A DNA stretch of 64,000 bases from Rhodococcus rhodnii. Lineage in GTDB: Bacteria > Actinomycetota > Actinomycetes > Mycobacteriales > Pseudonocardiaceae. The position numbers and the translations under genes are program-made. The stretch lies in the NCBI GenBank assembly GCA_000720375.1, contig JOAA01000007.1, positions 62,001-126,000 of the forward strand, in the 5' to 3' direction. Shown piece by piece: positions 26,134 through 35,029 of this stretch (positions are counted from its first letter, which is position 1; each line of letters starts with the position of its first letter). The notes beneath the pieces are model-generated. The model ran no database searches and had not been told where the DNA came from. It saw only the letters and a list, made by a program, of their open reading frames with translations.

Positions 26134-27014
26134 CGCGGCACCTCGATCTCGGTCAGGAATCCCCGCACGCGGGTGTTGACCTCCGCGGCCGACTCGCCGG
26201 CGATCGCGTGCGTCGCCGTCGGCCACAGTTCGACGCGGGCGTCCGGCAGCAGTTCGCGGGCGCGGGCGGCCGCGCGCTGGGCGTCGTGCATGACGCTGCG
26301 ACCCGCGATCAGTGCGAGCACTGGGACTTTGATGCCGCGCAGTTGTACGTCGGTGAACAGGCGTGGGGTCGGTAGGACGATCCGGTAGGTCCGCATACCC
26401 TCGTCGATCACTGTTGCCACCGGGTCATCCGGGTCCACCTCGGCACCGTCGGAGACCCAGGCCAAGAACGACTGCCGGGCCCAGCGACGGATGCCCGGGA
26501 CGAGCGTGAGTGCGGTGCGCGCGAGCAACGGGATCGGGAACCCGGCGAACGTCTGCACCGGGTCGATCAAGGTCAGTGAGGCGAGCCGGTCCGGCGCGCG
26601 CACAGCCAGGTTCGCGGCGAGCCAGCCACCGAAGGAATAGCCGACGAGGTGCACGTTTCGCAGGTCCAGCGTGGTGAACACAGTGCCGAGCCACGCGGCT
26701 TGATCGTCGGTGTTGCGGATGGGTGCGGTCTGCTCGCTGCGTCCCGGCTCGCCGATCAGGTCGAGCGCGTACACCGGACCGCCCGCCACGAACGCACGAA
26801 GATTGGGTTCCCACATGATCGTCGTGCCTGCTCGGCCAGGTAGCAACACCACCGGAGCGGGGCCGGGCTCACCGAAGCGGTACACCCGCGCGGTACCGAA
26901 CGCCGTCGGAACGTCGCACTCCTCCGTGGGAGCAGGCAGCGCGGCAAACCCTCGGTCGTAGGCCGCGTAATACTCCGCACGGGCTTGCGGTGATCTGAAT
27001 CCGCCGACCGTCAT
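26130..27014 (-). CDS. Alpha/beta hydrolase
   Basis: This 294-residue cytoplasmic hydrolase has a VVLLPGRAGTTIMW oxyanion region and the nucleophile elbow GYSFGGW (Ser). A LTLIDPVQTF strand follows, and there is a late catalytic His in TATHAIAGESA. The substrate is unknown. The start at 27014 has GGGGAGG five bases upstream and lies next to the divergent TetR gene. It is the first gene of an operon with a VC0807-like membrane protein. Confidence 0.85.
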   Translation of the reverse strand: MTVGGFRSPQARAEYYAAYDRGFAALPAPTEECDVPTAFGTARVYRFGEPGPAPVVLLPGRAGTTIMWEPNLRAFVAGGPVYALDLIGEPGRSEQTAPIRNTDDQAAWLGTVFTTLDLRNVHLVGYSFGGWLAANLAVRAPDRLASLTLIDPVQTFAGFPIPLLARTALTLVPGIRRWARQSFLAWVSDGAEVDPDDPVATVIDEGMRTYRIVLPTPRLFTDVQLRGIKVPVLALIAGRSVMHDAQRAAARARELLPDARVELWPTATHAIAGESAAEVNTRVRGFLTEIEVPR

Positions 27015-27032
27015 TGAGACCTCCCCTCTTTC

Positions 27033-27085
27033 ACGATACGATCGCATCGTAAACGTGGTTGCAACGGTTTGCAATCCGATCGGAT
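27033..27085. promoter_or_regulatory. Divergent operator region with two palindromes for the TetR regulator
   Basis: The 87-bp gap between the divergent hydrolase and TetR genes holds two dyads. ACGATACGATCGCATCGT (27033-27050) is an 18-bp palindrome with one symmetric mismatch pair. ATCCGATCGGAT (27074-27085) is a perfect 12-bp palindrome. Both contain CGATCG or GATC cores, as expected for sites of one TetR-type repressor. Their placement would control both directions. Confidence 0.6.
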
Positions 27086-27101
27086 CATAAAGAGGTGACG
27101 G

Positions 27102-27680
27102 GTGCCCAAACGGGTCGACCACGAACAGCGGCGACGACTCATCGCCGGCGCGGTCCGCCGGATCGCGGCCGACCGGGGCCTGGAAGCGGTCAGCCTCGGC
27201 GAGGTCGCGACCGAGGCGGGCATCTCGAAAGGCCTGGTGCAGCACTACTTCCCCACCAGGGATGCGATGCTGCGCTACACCACCGGAACACTGCGCGACC
27301 AGGTGGAAACCCGCGTACAGCCGCAGTTCGCCAGTGGATTGACCGGCCTGCGCGCCGTACTGGTCAGCCTCTTGCCCCTCGACGAGGAAAGCCGGACCGA
27401 GGCGCTGGTGGCGAACGCGTTCATCGTGCGCGCGTTGAAGGACCCGGAGATCGCCGACCGATTCCGGGTCGGCCACGAACAACTGCGCGAGGCCGTGGCC
27501 GCCATGATCACCGCCGCACAGGAAGACGGCGACCTGGACGCGAAGCTGGACCCGATTCAGGAAGCAGACCTGCTACTGGCCGTCATCGCCGGTCTCGGTG
27601 ACGCGGTCCTGCTCGGACATCGGACGCCGGCCGAGGCAACGTCCCTTGTGGACCTTCATCTGTCACGCCTCACGCCATGA
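27102..27680 (+). CDS. TetR-family transcriptional regulator
   Basis: This 192-residue protein has the N-terminal TetR helix-turn-helix (about residues 10-56: AADRGLEAVSLGEVATEAGI, then SKGLVQHYF). An all-helical ligand-binding domain of the BetI/TetR_C type follows. The start is GTG 27102 with GAGG upstream. It is divergent from the hydrolase/membrane protein operon, with two palindromes in between, so it most likely represses that operon and itself. It ends six bases from the end of a convergent second TetR gene. Confidence 0.9.
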   Translation: MPKRVDHEQRRRLIAGAVRRIAADRGLEAVSLGEVATEAGISKGLVQHYFPTRDAMLRYTTGTLRDQVETRVQPQFASGLTGLRAVLVSLLPLDEESRTEALVANAFIVRALKDPEIADRFRVGHEQLREAVAAMITAAQEDGDLDAKLDPIQEADLLLAVIAGLGDAVLLGHRTPAEATSLVDLHLSRLTP

Positions 27681-27686
27681 ACCATG

Positions 27687-28289
27687 TCAGCGCGGGGCGG
27701 TGGTGAGACTCGTGAACAGGGCCGCCACCTGACAGGCGAGTGCGGCCGGATCGTCGGTCCGGCGATCCAGCTGGCCCTCCACCCACAGGGTCGCGTAGCC
27801 GTGCGCGAGGCTCCAGATGGTGATCGCCAGCACGTCCTTGTCGGCGGCCCGCGCCGCCTTCGTGGCCAGGCATTCGTCCACAGTGTCCACCAGCACGCCG
27901 AACGCCGCCTCGCCCGCTTCCATTCCGCTCTCGCTCTTGTGTGACTGCTTCAGTTCCGGCCGGAACATCAGGCGGAAGTACGCCGGGTTGGTCTTCGCGA
28001 ACGTCACGTACGCGTTGAGTATCGATTCGAGCGCCTCGGTCGGGGTGGCCGCGGCGGCGCGCGCCTCGGTGAGCACCACGGCCAGGCGGCGGAAACCTTC
28101 ATCCGACAGGGCGGTCAACAGTGCCGCGCGGTCCGGGAAGTGGTGGTACGGCGCGCGAGGGCTGACCCCCGCCGTACGCGCCACCTGCCGCAGGCTTACT
28201 GCTCCGATGCCGTCCGCCTCGATCAGCTGAAGGGTCGCTTGCAGCAGGGTCTCCCGCAGCGAGCCGTGGTGGTAGCTGGTCCTGGTCAC
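27687..28289 (-). CDS. TetR-family transcriptional regulator (WHG-domain type)
   Basis: This 200-residue regulator begins with the TetR DNA-binding domain (YHHGSLRETLLQATLQLIEA, then VSLRQVARTAGVSPRAPYHHF). The C-terminal domain has the W-S-L-A-H-G motif near residue 160, typical of WHG-domain TetR proteins. It is divergent from the NAD-dependent reductase gene at 28389, and their shared 99-bp promoter region has short dyads, so it probably represses that gene (inference). Confidence 0.9.
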   Translation of the reverse strand: MTRTSYHHGSLRETLLQATLQLIEADGIGAVSLRQVARTAGVSPRAPYHHFPDRAALLTALSDEGFRRLAVVLTEARAAAATPTEALESILNAYVTFAKTNPAYFRLMFRPELKQSHKSESGMEAGEAAFGVLVDTVDECLATKAARAADKDVLAITIWSLAHGYATLWVEGQLDRRTDDPAALACQVAALFTSLTTAPR

Positions 28290-28310
28290 GTACCGAGCCT
28301 AGGCGATGCC

Positions 28311-28368
28311 TTGCGGGCATCGCCCGGCCTGATGTATACAGTGCTTAGATTATCTATACACCGTGTAG
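28311..28368 (+). promoter_or_regulatory. Candidate promoter and operator between TetR and the reductase
   Basis: TTGCGG (28311-28316) and TATACA (28335-28340), 18 bases apart, could serve as -35 and -10 for the reductase gene. TGTATACA (28333-28340) is a perfect palindrome over the -10. CTATACACCGTGTAG (28354-28368) is an imperfect dyad (five of seven pairs) just downstream. The region is noticeably A/T-rich compared with its surroundings. Confidence 0.4.
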
Positions 28369-28388
28369 ATTGGAAGGTCGTGCGGGCG

Positions 28389-29384
28389 ATGACTGAACGG
28401 GTACTGGTGACTGGCGCGTCCGGATTCGTTGCCGGGCACGTGATAGCCGAGTTACGGGCGCATGGGTACCAGGTGCGGGGAACCACCAGGCGGCCGGTCG
28501 ACGGGCTGGACGACACGGTGACGGCGGACCTGTCCCGTGACGAAGGGTGGGCGGCGGCGGTCGAGGGCTGCGATTACGTCATGCATGTGGCTTCGCCGTT
28601 CCCCAACGAGACTCCGAAGTCCGAAGATGATCTCGTCCGGCCGGCCGTCGATGGAACGCTGCGGGTCCTGCGCGCCGCGGCGGACGCGGGCGTGAAGCGA
28701 GTCGTGTTGACGTCATCGCTCTCAGCCGTGACATCAGGGCACCATGACCAGGCGGTACGCACCGAGGCCGATTGGTCCATCGTGGAGCGAATCCGCGCTT
28801 ATCCGAAGAGCAAGACACTGGCGGAACGGGCGGCGTGGGACTTCAGCCGGAAGTCCGGTTTGGCCCTGGTGTCGTTGAACCCTGGTATGGTCCTCGGCCC
28901 GCTGCTCAGCTCCACGGTCGGCACGTCGGTGCAAGTCGTGCGCCGGTTGATGACCCGTGACGTGCCGGCGTCACCGAAGATGGGCTTCGCACCGGTTGAC
29001 GTGCGGGACGTCGCGACGGCGCACCGGCTCGCGCTGGAGACGCCTGCCGCCGCGGGCAACCGGTACATTCTCGCGGGCGAACACATGTGGATGCGCGACA
29101 TCGCCGCGGTGCTCGCCGAGGAGTTCAACCCGCTCGGCTACCGCGTGCCCACCGGCACGCTGCCGACGTTGCTGGTGCGGTTGATGGCCAGGTTCGACGC
29201 GTCGATTCGCCCTGCGCTCGACTTTGTGGGACGGCGTGAACTGGTGAGCGCGGAGAAGGCTCATCGCGAGCTCGGATGGACGACGCGCCCGTTGCGCGAC
29301 ACCATCTTGGACACCGCCCGCAGCCTCATTGACCTTGGCTTGGCGCCGAATCCGTCGAAGAACAGCGTCGCCACGAACTCATGA
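28389..29384 (+). CDS. NAD(P)-dependent epimerase/reductase (extended SDR)
   Basis: This 331-residue oxidoreductase belongs to the extended short-chain dehydrogenase family, near dihydroflavonol-4-reductase-like proteins. It has the Rossmann motif VTGASGFVAGH (residues 6-16), the LTSSLSAV strand with the catalytic Ser, and Y-P-K-S-K as the Tyr/Lys pair. An ARG-rich loop after the second strand (RGTTRRP) suggests NADP preference. The start at ATG 28389 fits the glycine motif near the N-terminus. It is probably under control of the divergent TetR protein. A strong stem-loop follows its stop. Confidence 0.88.
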   Translation: MTERVLVTGASGFVAGHVIAELRAHGYQVRGTTRRPVDGLDDTVTADLSRDEGWAAAVEGCDYVMHVASPFPNETPKSEDDLVRPAVDGTLRVLRAAADAGVKRVVLTSSLSAVTSGHHDQAVRTEADWSIVERIRAYPKSKTLAERAAWDFSRKSGLALVSLNPGMVLGPLLSSTVGTSVQVVRRLMTRDVPASPKMGFAPVDVRDVATAHRLALETPAAAGNRYILAGEHMWMRDIAAVLAEEFNPLGYRVPTGTLPTLLVRLMARFDASIRPALDFVGRRELVSAEKAHRELGWTTRPLRDTILDTARSLIDLGLAPNPSKNSVATNS

Positions 29385-29400
29385 CAGTTCCTGGGGCGAA

Positions 29401-29445
29401 CCACAGACCTACCCGCCACCAGTGGGAATACGGGTAGGCCTGTGG
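29401..29445. terminator. Bidirectional terminator hairpin
   Basis: CCACAGACCTACCCG and CGGGTAGGCCTGTGG pair over 15 bp with one mismatch around a 15-base loop, in the gap between the convergent reductase and dienelactone hydrolase genes. Confidence 0.75.
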
Positions 29446-29456
29446 GGTGTTGCAAG

Positions 29457-30359
29457 CTAGTCGTGGCGCTTGTCGGCGGCGTCGAACCAGTTCAGGGTCC
29501 GGCGCCAGACCTCCGTCGCGGCGTGCGCGTTGAAGCGGGCTCCGGTGTCGTTGAAGAAGGCGTGATCAGCTTCGGTGAAGGTAAGCAGTTCGTGCTTCAG
29601 CCTCGCTGCTTCAAGCGCTGCCCTGGCCGCGGGCCGGGTCGCGTTCACTCGGGCGTCGAGTCCGCCGTACACGCCTAATACCGCGGCACGGGAACCCGCG
29701 AAGGTCCCACCCTCCGGGAACGGCCCATAGTAGGCAGCGCCTGCGGCGAGACGTGGTTCGTTCGAGGTGAGCAGACGCCACACCATGTTGCCGCCGAAGC
29801 AGTACCCGACCGCACACAGTTTCTTGCCACGCACGCGCCGTTTGAGTTCGGTCAGGCTGGCTTTCATGTCAGCCACGAAGCGCTCCGGCGGAATCCGGGA
29901 CAACGCGGCCGCCACCTCGGCCTCGCCAGGGAATGCCCCGGTGCCGCCCTCCTCGGAAAGCAGGTCGAGCGCCAACGCGGAGTACCCGCTGGCGGCAAAC
30001 CGCCCAGCTACCGTGCGGATGTGCTCGTTCAGCCCGCGGTTCTCATGGATGACCAGCACAGCACCACGAGGCTTGACGGCCGGAGCCCAAGCGGCCATCA
30101 GCGGCACCCGGGGTCCGGCGAAGGTGATCGACTCACGAGCGACGGGAGCCCAGTTCGTCTCCGACGCCGAGCGTTCGCCGACCTGGTCTGCCGGCTCCGC
30201 CACCGCGTTGCCCGCCGCGAACGTGGCCAGCATCCCGCTCGCCGCCGCGCCGGTCACGCCAAGCAAACCCAAGCGGCGTATCGCTTCTCTTCGGTTGATG
30301 ATGCCGTCAGCGAGGTCTTCCGCGACCTCTTCGGCAAGGTACCGTTGAATCTCGGTCAT
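29457..30359 (-). CDS. Dienelactone hydrolase family protein with Tat-type signal
   Basis: This 300-residue alpha/beta hydrolase has the dienelactone hydrolase triad: Cys in GYCFGGN, Asp in GGLDARV and His in DHAFFN. The N-terminus has an R-R-E-A-I-R-R-L-G-L-L-G stretch followed by a hydrophobic segment ending near AVAEP, which looks like a twin-arginine signal, so the enzyme is probably exported. It would open lactones or related esters; the substrate is unknown. The start at ATG 30359 has GGGAG just upstream. Expression runs leftward from the 307-bp divergent gap shared with the DUF3455 gene. Confidence 0.88.
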   Translation of the reverse strand: MTEIQRYLAEEVAEDLADGIINRREAIRRLGLLGVTGAAASGMLATFAAGNAVAEPADQVGERSASETNWAPVARESITFAGPRVPLMAAWAPAVKPRGAVLVIHENRGLNEHIRTVAGRFAASGYSALALDLLSEEGGTGAFPGEAEVAAALSRIPPERFVADMKASLTELKRRVRGKKLCAVGYCFGGNMVWRLLTSNEPRLAAGAAYYGPFPEGGTFAGSRAAVLGVYGGLDARVNATRPAARAALEAARLKHELLTFTEADHAFFNDTGARFNAHAATEVWRRTLNWFDAADKRHD

Positions 30360-30666
30360 GGCTGCTCCCAACAGACTCCGCGAGAGTGGCACCCGGCCGG
30401 TGACCGGCTGCCCCACGGTCCGTGGACGAGCATAGACACAGACACACAGGTCGCTGCTGTCTGTTTGCTGTCGACGGCGGTCCGCCCTGTGATTCGTCGT
30501 GATTGGACTCGGCAGTTACCTAGGTAGTGCCCTGGGGCGGGTCACTGTGAAAACTTCGGCAACTGCTTGCCTTGTTGAACCGCGTTCATTGCTTGTCCCG
30601 CTGATGGACGGACAGTCTTGCCCCGGCCACGCCGAGCCATCTCACCAACACCAAACCGGGACAACA
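30360..30666. other. 307-bp divergent intergenic region without a gene
   Basis: This gap lies between the starts of the dienelactone hydrolase (left) and the DUF3455 protein (right) and must hold both promoters. I see a perfect 10-bp palindrome TACCTAGGTA at 30517-30526 but no clear -35/-10 pair and no open frame that looks like protein. Confidence 0.5.
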
Positions 30667-31185
30667 ATGAGTCGTGCACGGAACATCGCGATAAGTCTGA
30701 CCGCCGCCGCTCTCACCGCGCTGGGCATAGGAATGACCGCGCAGGCAAGTGCCGCGTATCCGCAACCGAGCGTGCCGGAAAACCTGAAAGTGCCAGCAGG
30801 CAACAAGTTGATCGCATTGCAGCACGCCAGGGGCGTCCAGACCTATCAGTGCACCAACAACACGCTCACGTTCGTGCAGCCGGATGCCATCCTGACCAAC
30901 CGAGGGCGACCGGAGATCCTGCACACCAAGGGTCCAGTGTGGACATCAGTGGTCGACGGCAGCTCCGTGACCGCGACGGCTGTCGCCAACTCCCCCGTCG
31001 CCAACGCGATCCCCCAGCTGCTGCTGAAATCCGTCGGCAACCGGGGCCCCGGCAAACTGGCCGCCGTCACCTTCATCCAACGTCTGAACACCACCAACGG
31101 CGTCGCTCCGACCGGCCCATGCACCGAGGGCACCACCACTTCGGTCCCCTACACCGCCGACTACGCCTTCTACGAGGCCAGTTGA
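30667..31185 (+). CDS. Secreted DUF3455-family protein
   Basis: This 172-residue protein has a clear signal peptide (residues 1-29, MSRARNIAISLTAAALTALG then a core ending ASAAY). The mature part has the DUF3455 pattern: VPAGNKLIALQHARGVQTYQC near the start, GPVWTSVVDGS in the middle and a C-terminal pair of cysteine-containing strands. Function is unknown for the family. It is a single-gene unit, ending 96 bp before a strong hairpin. Confidence 0.8.
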   Translation: MSRARNIAISLTAAALTALGIGMTAQASAAYPQPSVPENLKVPAGNKLIALQHARGVQTYQCTNNTLTFVQPDAILTNRGRPEILHTKGPVWTSVVDGSSVTATAVANSPVANAIPQLLLKSVGNRGPGKLAAVTFIQRLNTTNGVAPTGPCTEGTTTSVPYTADYAFYEAS

Positions 31186-31280
31186 CAGTGACGTCGCCTA
31201 CTTGGCGCGCCTGTGGTGATGTCCATGAAGTGCGGACCGCCTCGGCGGTTGCCATCGCGTAGATCGACACCGCGCCGGAA

Positions 31281-31327
31281 GTGTCCTGAGCTGCAAGGAC
31301 ACGTCATCTCCTCGCAGCTCAGGACAC
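31281..31327. terminator. Terminator-type stem-loop between convergent genes
   Basis: GTGTCCTGAGCTGC and GCAGCTCAGGACAC form a perfect 14-bp stem around a 19-base loop, between the DUF3455 gene and the convergent alpha-galactosidase gene, eight bases beyond the latter's stop. Confidence 0.7.
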
Positions 31328-31334
31328 CTCACAG

Positions 31335-33350
31335 CTACGAGCAGGTCACCCGGAGGCCGGCCCAGTCGCCGTGGTCGCTGGTGATTCCGTCGCCACCGTC
31401 ATTGACCACCAGGCGCACCACCATCGCTCCGGTGATGTTCGCGGTGATCGGTTTGGCGGGCATCGCGTTGGTCATCACTCCGCTGTCCGCGACCTTGGCG
31501 CCGTTGGCCCAGACCTCGAAGCCGACCGAGCCGTCGTTTCCTTCCTCGTCGTCCACGCCCACGTCCGCCGTCAGCGAGGTGCAGCGTCCGCCGACGTAGA
31601 ACTCCACGTTGCTCGGTGCGTGAGCGCCGATTCCCTTGGCGTACGTGGTTCCGTTGATGGTGATCGGATTTCCGTCGCGCTCACCGGATTCGCCGTTGCT
31701 GGTGTCACGTTCGACCGGTCCCCAGCCGTTGGTGGAGCTCAGCCAGGCCATGTCGCTGACGTAGGCGTTGGCTGCCGGTGCCGGTGGCGGTACGCGGACT
31801 TCGAAGTCGAACCGGGTGTCCGCATCCGGCCGGTAGGTTGTCCGTACCGCCAGGACGTACGTGCCGGGTTTGGCGTCTGCCGGGACTTTGACTGTCCACT
31901 TGGTACTCAACGACTCACCCGGGCGCAGCATTATCTTGTCGCTCGGCGATTCCGGCAGTACTTCCCATCCTGCGGGGCCGGACAGCGCCGACTTCACGGT
32001 GACTGCGGGCACGCGGCCGTTGTTGGTCGCGGTCGTGGTCACTGTCGCGTTCTGACCGGGCTCGACCAGAGGCGACGCTCCCGGGTAGACGGTCTGCAGC
32101 GCCGCACCGGTGTCGACCGCTGGCGGGTACTTCGCCCAGCCACGATCCGCGTTCACCCGGAACATCGCGCTGCCATGCGGCGGAAGTGTCGTCGCGATCG
32201 TGCCTGCCGTGTGGCGGTCGGTGTACGCCCACAGGTCACGGACCTTGTAGCCAGTTGCCTGCGGCAGACCGATTTCGGTAGCCGTCGTCGTCACGCGTTC
32301 GGTCTTCTCGGTCTCGTTGAACAGCAGCACCGCTTTGTCGCCGTTCTTCAACGGCTTGACGAAAACGTGTACTCCGTTGGCCGACCTGATCGGCTTGCCC
32401 TGCACGCCCAACGGGTCCTGGTCGACCGCGATGACCTCGCGGTTGCCGAGGATCTCGAACGTCTCCGGCGTGACCTTGCGCAGGTCGGAACCGATCAGCA
32501 AGGGCGCGGCCATGATCGCCCATAGGTTGAAATGGGACCTGTACTCGGTATCGGTCATGCCACCATTGCCGACCTCGAGCATGTCCGGGTCGTTCCAGTG
32601 CCCCGGCCCGGCGTAGTCCGCCAGCGCCCAGTTCGTCTTGGCGATGCCGAGCATGCTGTTCCAGCTGTCGGAGATGTCGCCGGTCGTACGCCACAGGTGG
32701 CCGACGTCCTTGCCCCACTCCCAGGGCTTGTTCTCGCCCCACTCGCACAGCGAGTACACGATCGGCCTTCCGGTGCGGCGTAACGCGTCGCGCATGGTCG
32801 TGTAGCGGAGTTTGGCGTCCACGCCCTGGTTGTTGCAGTTGTCGTACTTCAGATAGTCCACACCGTACGACGCGAACAGGTCGGCGTCCTTCTGCTCGAA
32901 GCCCAGCGCGCCGGGGAAACCGTTGTCGTTGCAGGTTTTCGTGCCCGCGCTGGTGTAGATGCCGAACTTCAGGCCCTTCGAGTGCACATAGTCGGCAACA
33001 GCCTTGATACCGTTGGGAAAGCGGACAAGGTCGGGAACGAGATTGCCATCAGGCCCGCGCTGCGGTAGTGCCCAACAGTCGTCGAGGTTGACGTACTGGT
33101 AGCCGGCGTCCTTCAGGCCCCGCTCGACGAAGATGTCGGCGATGCCCTTGACCATCGCCTCGTTGAACTCGGCCCGGCAGTGGGTGGAATTCCAGTTGTT
33201 GAAGCCCATCGGCGGCGTCAGCGCCAGCCCGTCACCCGGGATCACGGCCTCGGCAGTGACAGCGGTGCCGGGTGGCGCGGCACCGATGCCCACAGCAAGC
33301 AGGACACTTGTCGCGGCTGCGGCAGTCACTCTACGTACATGTTTAATCAT
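31335..33350 (-). CDS. Secreted GH27 alpha-galactosidase with NEW3 and NPCBM domains
   Basis: This 671-residue enzyme should release alpha-galactosyl residues from oligosaccharides or galactomannan outside the cell. It has a signal peptide (about 1-35) and a GH27 barrel (about 43-340) starting LALTPPMGFNNWN. The nucleophile is Asp170 in YLKYDNC and the acid/base Asp225 in TTGDISDSW; the barrel also has GPGHWNDPDML. A beta-sandwich follows, then a NEW3-type domain (about 415-530) and a C-terminal NPCBM carbohydrate-binding domain (about 540-671). The gene is monocistronic, with a terminator-type stem-loop after it. Confidence 0.94.
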   Translation of the reverse strand: MIKHVRRVTAAAATSVLLAVGIGAAPPGTAVTAEAVIPGDGLALTPPMGFNNWNSTHCRAEFNEAMVKGIADIFVERGLKDAGYQYVNLDDCWALPQRGPDGNLVPDLVRFPNGIKAVADYVHSKGLKFGIYTSAGTKTCNDNGFPGALGFEQKDADLFASYGVDYLKYDNCNNQGVDAKLRYTTMRDALRRTGRPIVYSLCEWGENKPWEWGKDVGHLWRTTGDISDSWNSMLGIAKTNWALADYAGPGHWNDPDMLEVGNGGMTDTEYRSHFNLWAIMAAPLLIGSDLRKVTPETFEILGNREVIAVDQDPLGVQGKPIRSANGVHVFVKPLKNGDKAVLLFNETEKTERVTTTATEIGLPQATGYKVRDLWAYTDRHTAGTIATTLPPHGSAMFRVNADRGWAKYPPAVDTGAALQTVYPGASPLVEPGQNATVTTTATNNGRVPAVTVKSALSGPAGWEVLPESPSDKIMLRPGESLSTKWTVKVPADAKPGTYVLAVRTTYRPDADTRFDFEVRVPPPAPAANAYVSDMAWLSSTNGWGPVERDTSNGESGERDGNPITINGTTYAKGIGAHAPSNVEFYVGGRCTSLTADVGVDDEEGNDGSVGFEVWANGAKVADSGVMTNAMPAKPITANITGAMVVRLVVNDGGDGITSDHGDWAGLRVTCS

Positions 33351-33472
33351 CGGACCTCACCAATGAATGTCCAACAGAATCAAACAACACCAAGCAGAGA
33401 GCTTCATCATGACACCGCAACCGACAGAAATTGTCCACCCTTCGGCGACAACATCCCCAAAAGGTCGGACGA

Positions 33473-33499
33473 GTTCGTTCGTACACTGATCAAACGAAC
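33473..33499. promoter_or_regulatory. Inverted repeat GTTCGTT-N13-AACGAAC
   Basis: A perfect 7-bp inverted repeat with a 13-base spacer lies about 125 bp upstream of the alpha-galactosidase start, inside the 256-bp gap to the PhoU gene. It could be an operator for a sugar-responsive regulator; no direct evidence links it to either gene. Confidence 0.25.
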
Positions 33500-33606
33500 G
33501 GGCTTGGGAAAGGCATGGCGCGGGGACGACGCGTCACGCTTCAGGACGTCGATGGCAGCGACCGTCCACAGTGTCCGCGAACACGGCCTGCTTCCGCAGA
33601 GACTGA

Positions 33607-34263
33607 TTACGCCTGCGGGTTCGGCGGGAGTTCACCGGTTTCGGCGAACTCGAGCCGCTTCGCGACCGCGACGGCCTGGTCTGCAAACCGTTCGTAGAAC
33701 CGCGCCAGCAACGCGAGGCTGGTGGCACAACGGACGCCATGCTGCCACTGTTCATTGGTGATCAGCTGCAGGACCCGGGCGTGCAGGGCGTCGACTGCCT
33801 GATCGGTCTCGTCAAGTTCGGCGAAGCCGCCGACTGCCTCACTGGCGATCAGCTCCGCGAGCCGGTCGGCCATGCCCACGGCGATATCGCTCATTTCGGC
33901 GAACGTGGGCTCCAACTCGGCGGGGACAACGGGCTCCGGATGGGTGAAGCGGGCCGTGTCGGCGATATGGGCGGCGAGATCGCCCATTCGCTCGATCTTC
34001 TCCGCGCAGTAGACCGCGGCGAGAATGGCCCGCAGGTCACCGGCCACCGGCGCCTGCAGTGCCAGCAGCGACTGGGCGTGCGTCTCACAGTCCGCGCGAG
34101 CCTTGTCGAGGTCGGCATCGCCATCAAGCACCTGCTCGGCCAGCGCCAAGTCGGCCGTCAGCAACGCGGTGCCGGCCTGGCGCATCGAATCCGCCGCAAG
34201 CCTGCTCATGTGCGTCAACTGCTCGCCGAGCTTGGCGAGCTCACCGTGGAATCTCTCGCGCAT
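33607..34263 (-). CDS. phoU: PhoU phosphate regulatory protein
   Basis: This 218-residue all-helical protein has two PhoU repeats (about residues 10-95 and 115-205). The first repeat carries the metal-binding-type pattern ILAAVYCAEKIERMGDLAAH and the second carries LLARFYERFADQAVAVAKR. PhoU links phosphate transport by PstSCAB with the PhoR/PhoP (SenX3/RegX3) system. No pst or two-component genes are next to it here, so it stands alone. Length and fold are typical. Confidence 0.9.
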   Translation of the reverse strand: MRERFHGELAKLGEQLTHMSRLAADSMRQAGTALLTADLALAEQVLDGDADLDKARADCETHAQSLLALQAPVAGDLRAILAAVYCAEKIERMGDLAAHIADTARFTHPEPVVPAELEPTFAEMSDIAVGMADRLAELIASEAVGGFAELDETDQAVDALHARVLQLITNEQWQHGVRCATSLALLARFYERFADQAVAVAKRLEFAETGELPPNPQA

Positions 34264-34363
34264 GCGGTGAGCTTATTGCCTCGGAGCCGCAGTAGCCGTC
34301 TGAGCGGCCCGCCTCGTATGGTTACTGCCGCCGATCCTGTGCCACGTCAACGTATCCAGCCGG

Positions 34364-35029
34364 CTACCGCTTGCCGACGGTGTAGGTCAGGTGGGTCACC
34401 CGGGTCGAGGCGACCGAGCGGACCTGGTTCAGGGCCAGGCGGTCGGGGTCCACACGGTCGAACAGGCGGATGCCGGTGCCGAACAGCACGGGCGCGAGCG
34501 TCACCGAGAACTCGTCCACCAGGCCGGTGTCCAGGTACTCCTGGATCGTCTCGCCGCCGCCGGCGATGCGGACGTCGCGGTCGCCGGCGGCCTCGCGGGC
34601 CTGGTCGAGCGCGCTTTCGATGCCGTCGTTGACGAAATGGAAGGTCGTGCCGCCCGGCCGCTCCCACGGGTCACGCTTCTCGTGCGTCACAACGAAAACC
34701 GGGGTGTGGAACGGGGCATCCTCCGGCCATGACTGCTCGCCAAGGTCGAACATGCGCTTGCCCATGACGCTCGAGCCGGTGCGATCGAACGTCGCCCGTG
34801 CGATGTCGTTGTCGGTGCCTTCCTCGCCGCCTTCGCCGAGCTTGAGGTTCTCCCGCATCCAGCGCAGCGGGAACGCCCACGCCTGCAGTTCGGCCCACTT
34901 GGACATCCAGCGCCTGACGCCCGGGTCGTCCCGCTTCTCGGGCGAGAAGGCGTCCTCCGCGGGCACGGCCTCGGGTGCCATGAAACCGTCGAGCGACATC
35001 GTCACGCTGAAGAACACCTTCCCGGCCAT
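34364..35029 (-). CDS. Dihydrofolate reductase-like (RibD C-terminal type) protein
   Basis: This 221-residue protein shows the pattern MSLDGFMAP at the start, VMGKRMFDLGEQSW in the middle and IAGGGETIQEYLDTGLVDEF later. This is typical of the actinobacterial DHFR/RibD-like reductase family, which is separate from the essential folate enzyme. It would bind NADPH; the substrate is unknown. It is the last gene of an ArsR-SRPBCC-DHFR-like operon, its ATG overlapping the preceding stop by one base (TGATG). Confidence 0.88.
   Translation of the reverse strand: MAGKVFFSVTMSLDGFMAPEAVPAEDAFSPEKRDDPGVRRWMSKWAELQAWAFPLRWMRENLKLGEGGEEGTDNDIARATFDRTGSSVMGKRMFDLGEQSWPEDAPFHTPVFVVTHEKRDPWERPGGTTFHFVNDGIESALDQAREAAGDRDVRIAGGGETIQEYLDTGLVDEFSVTLAPVLFGTGIRLFDRVDPDRLALNQVRSVASTRVTHLTYTVGKR

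Noticed and set aside
33351..33606. Short open frames between the alpha-galactosidase and phoU genes
   Set aside because: All are brief, with biased composition and no ribosome binding site; the region is more likely promoter DNA.
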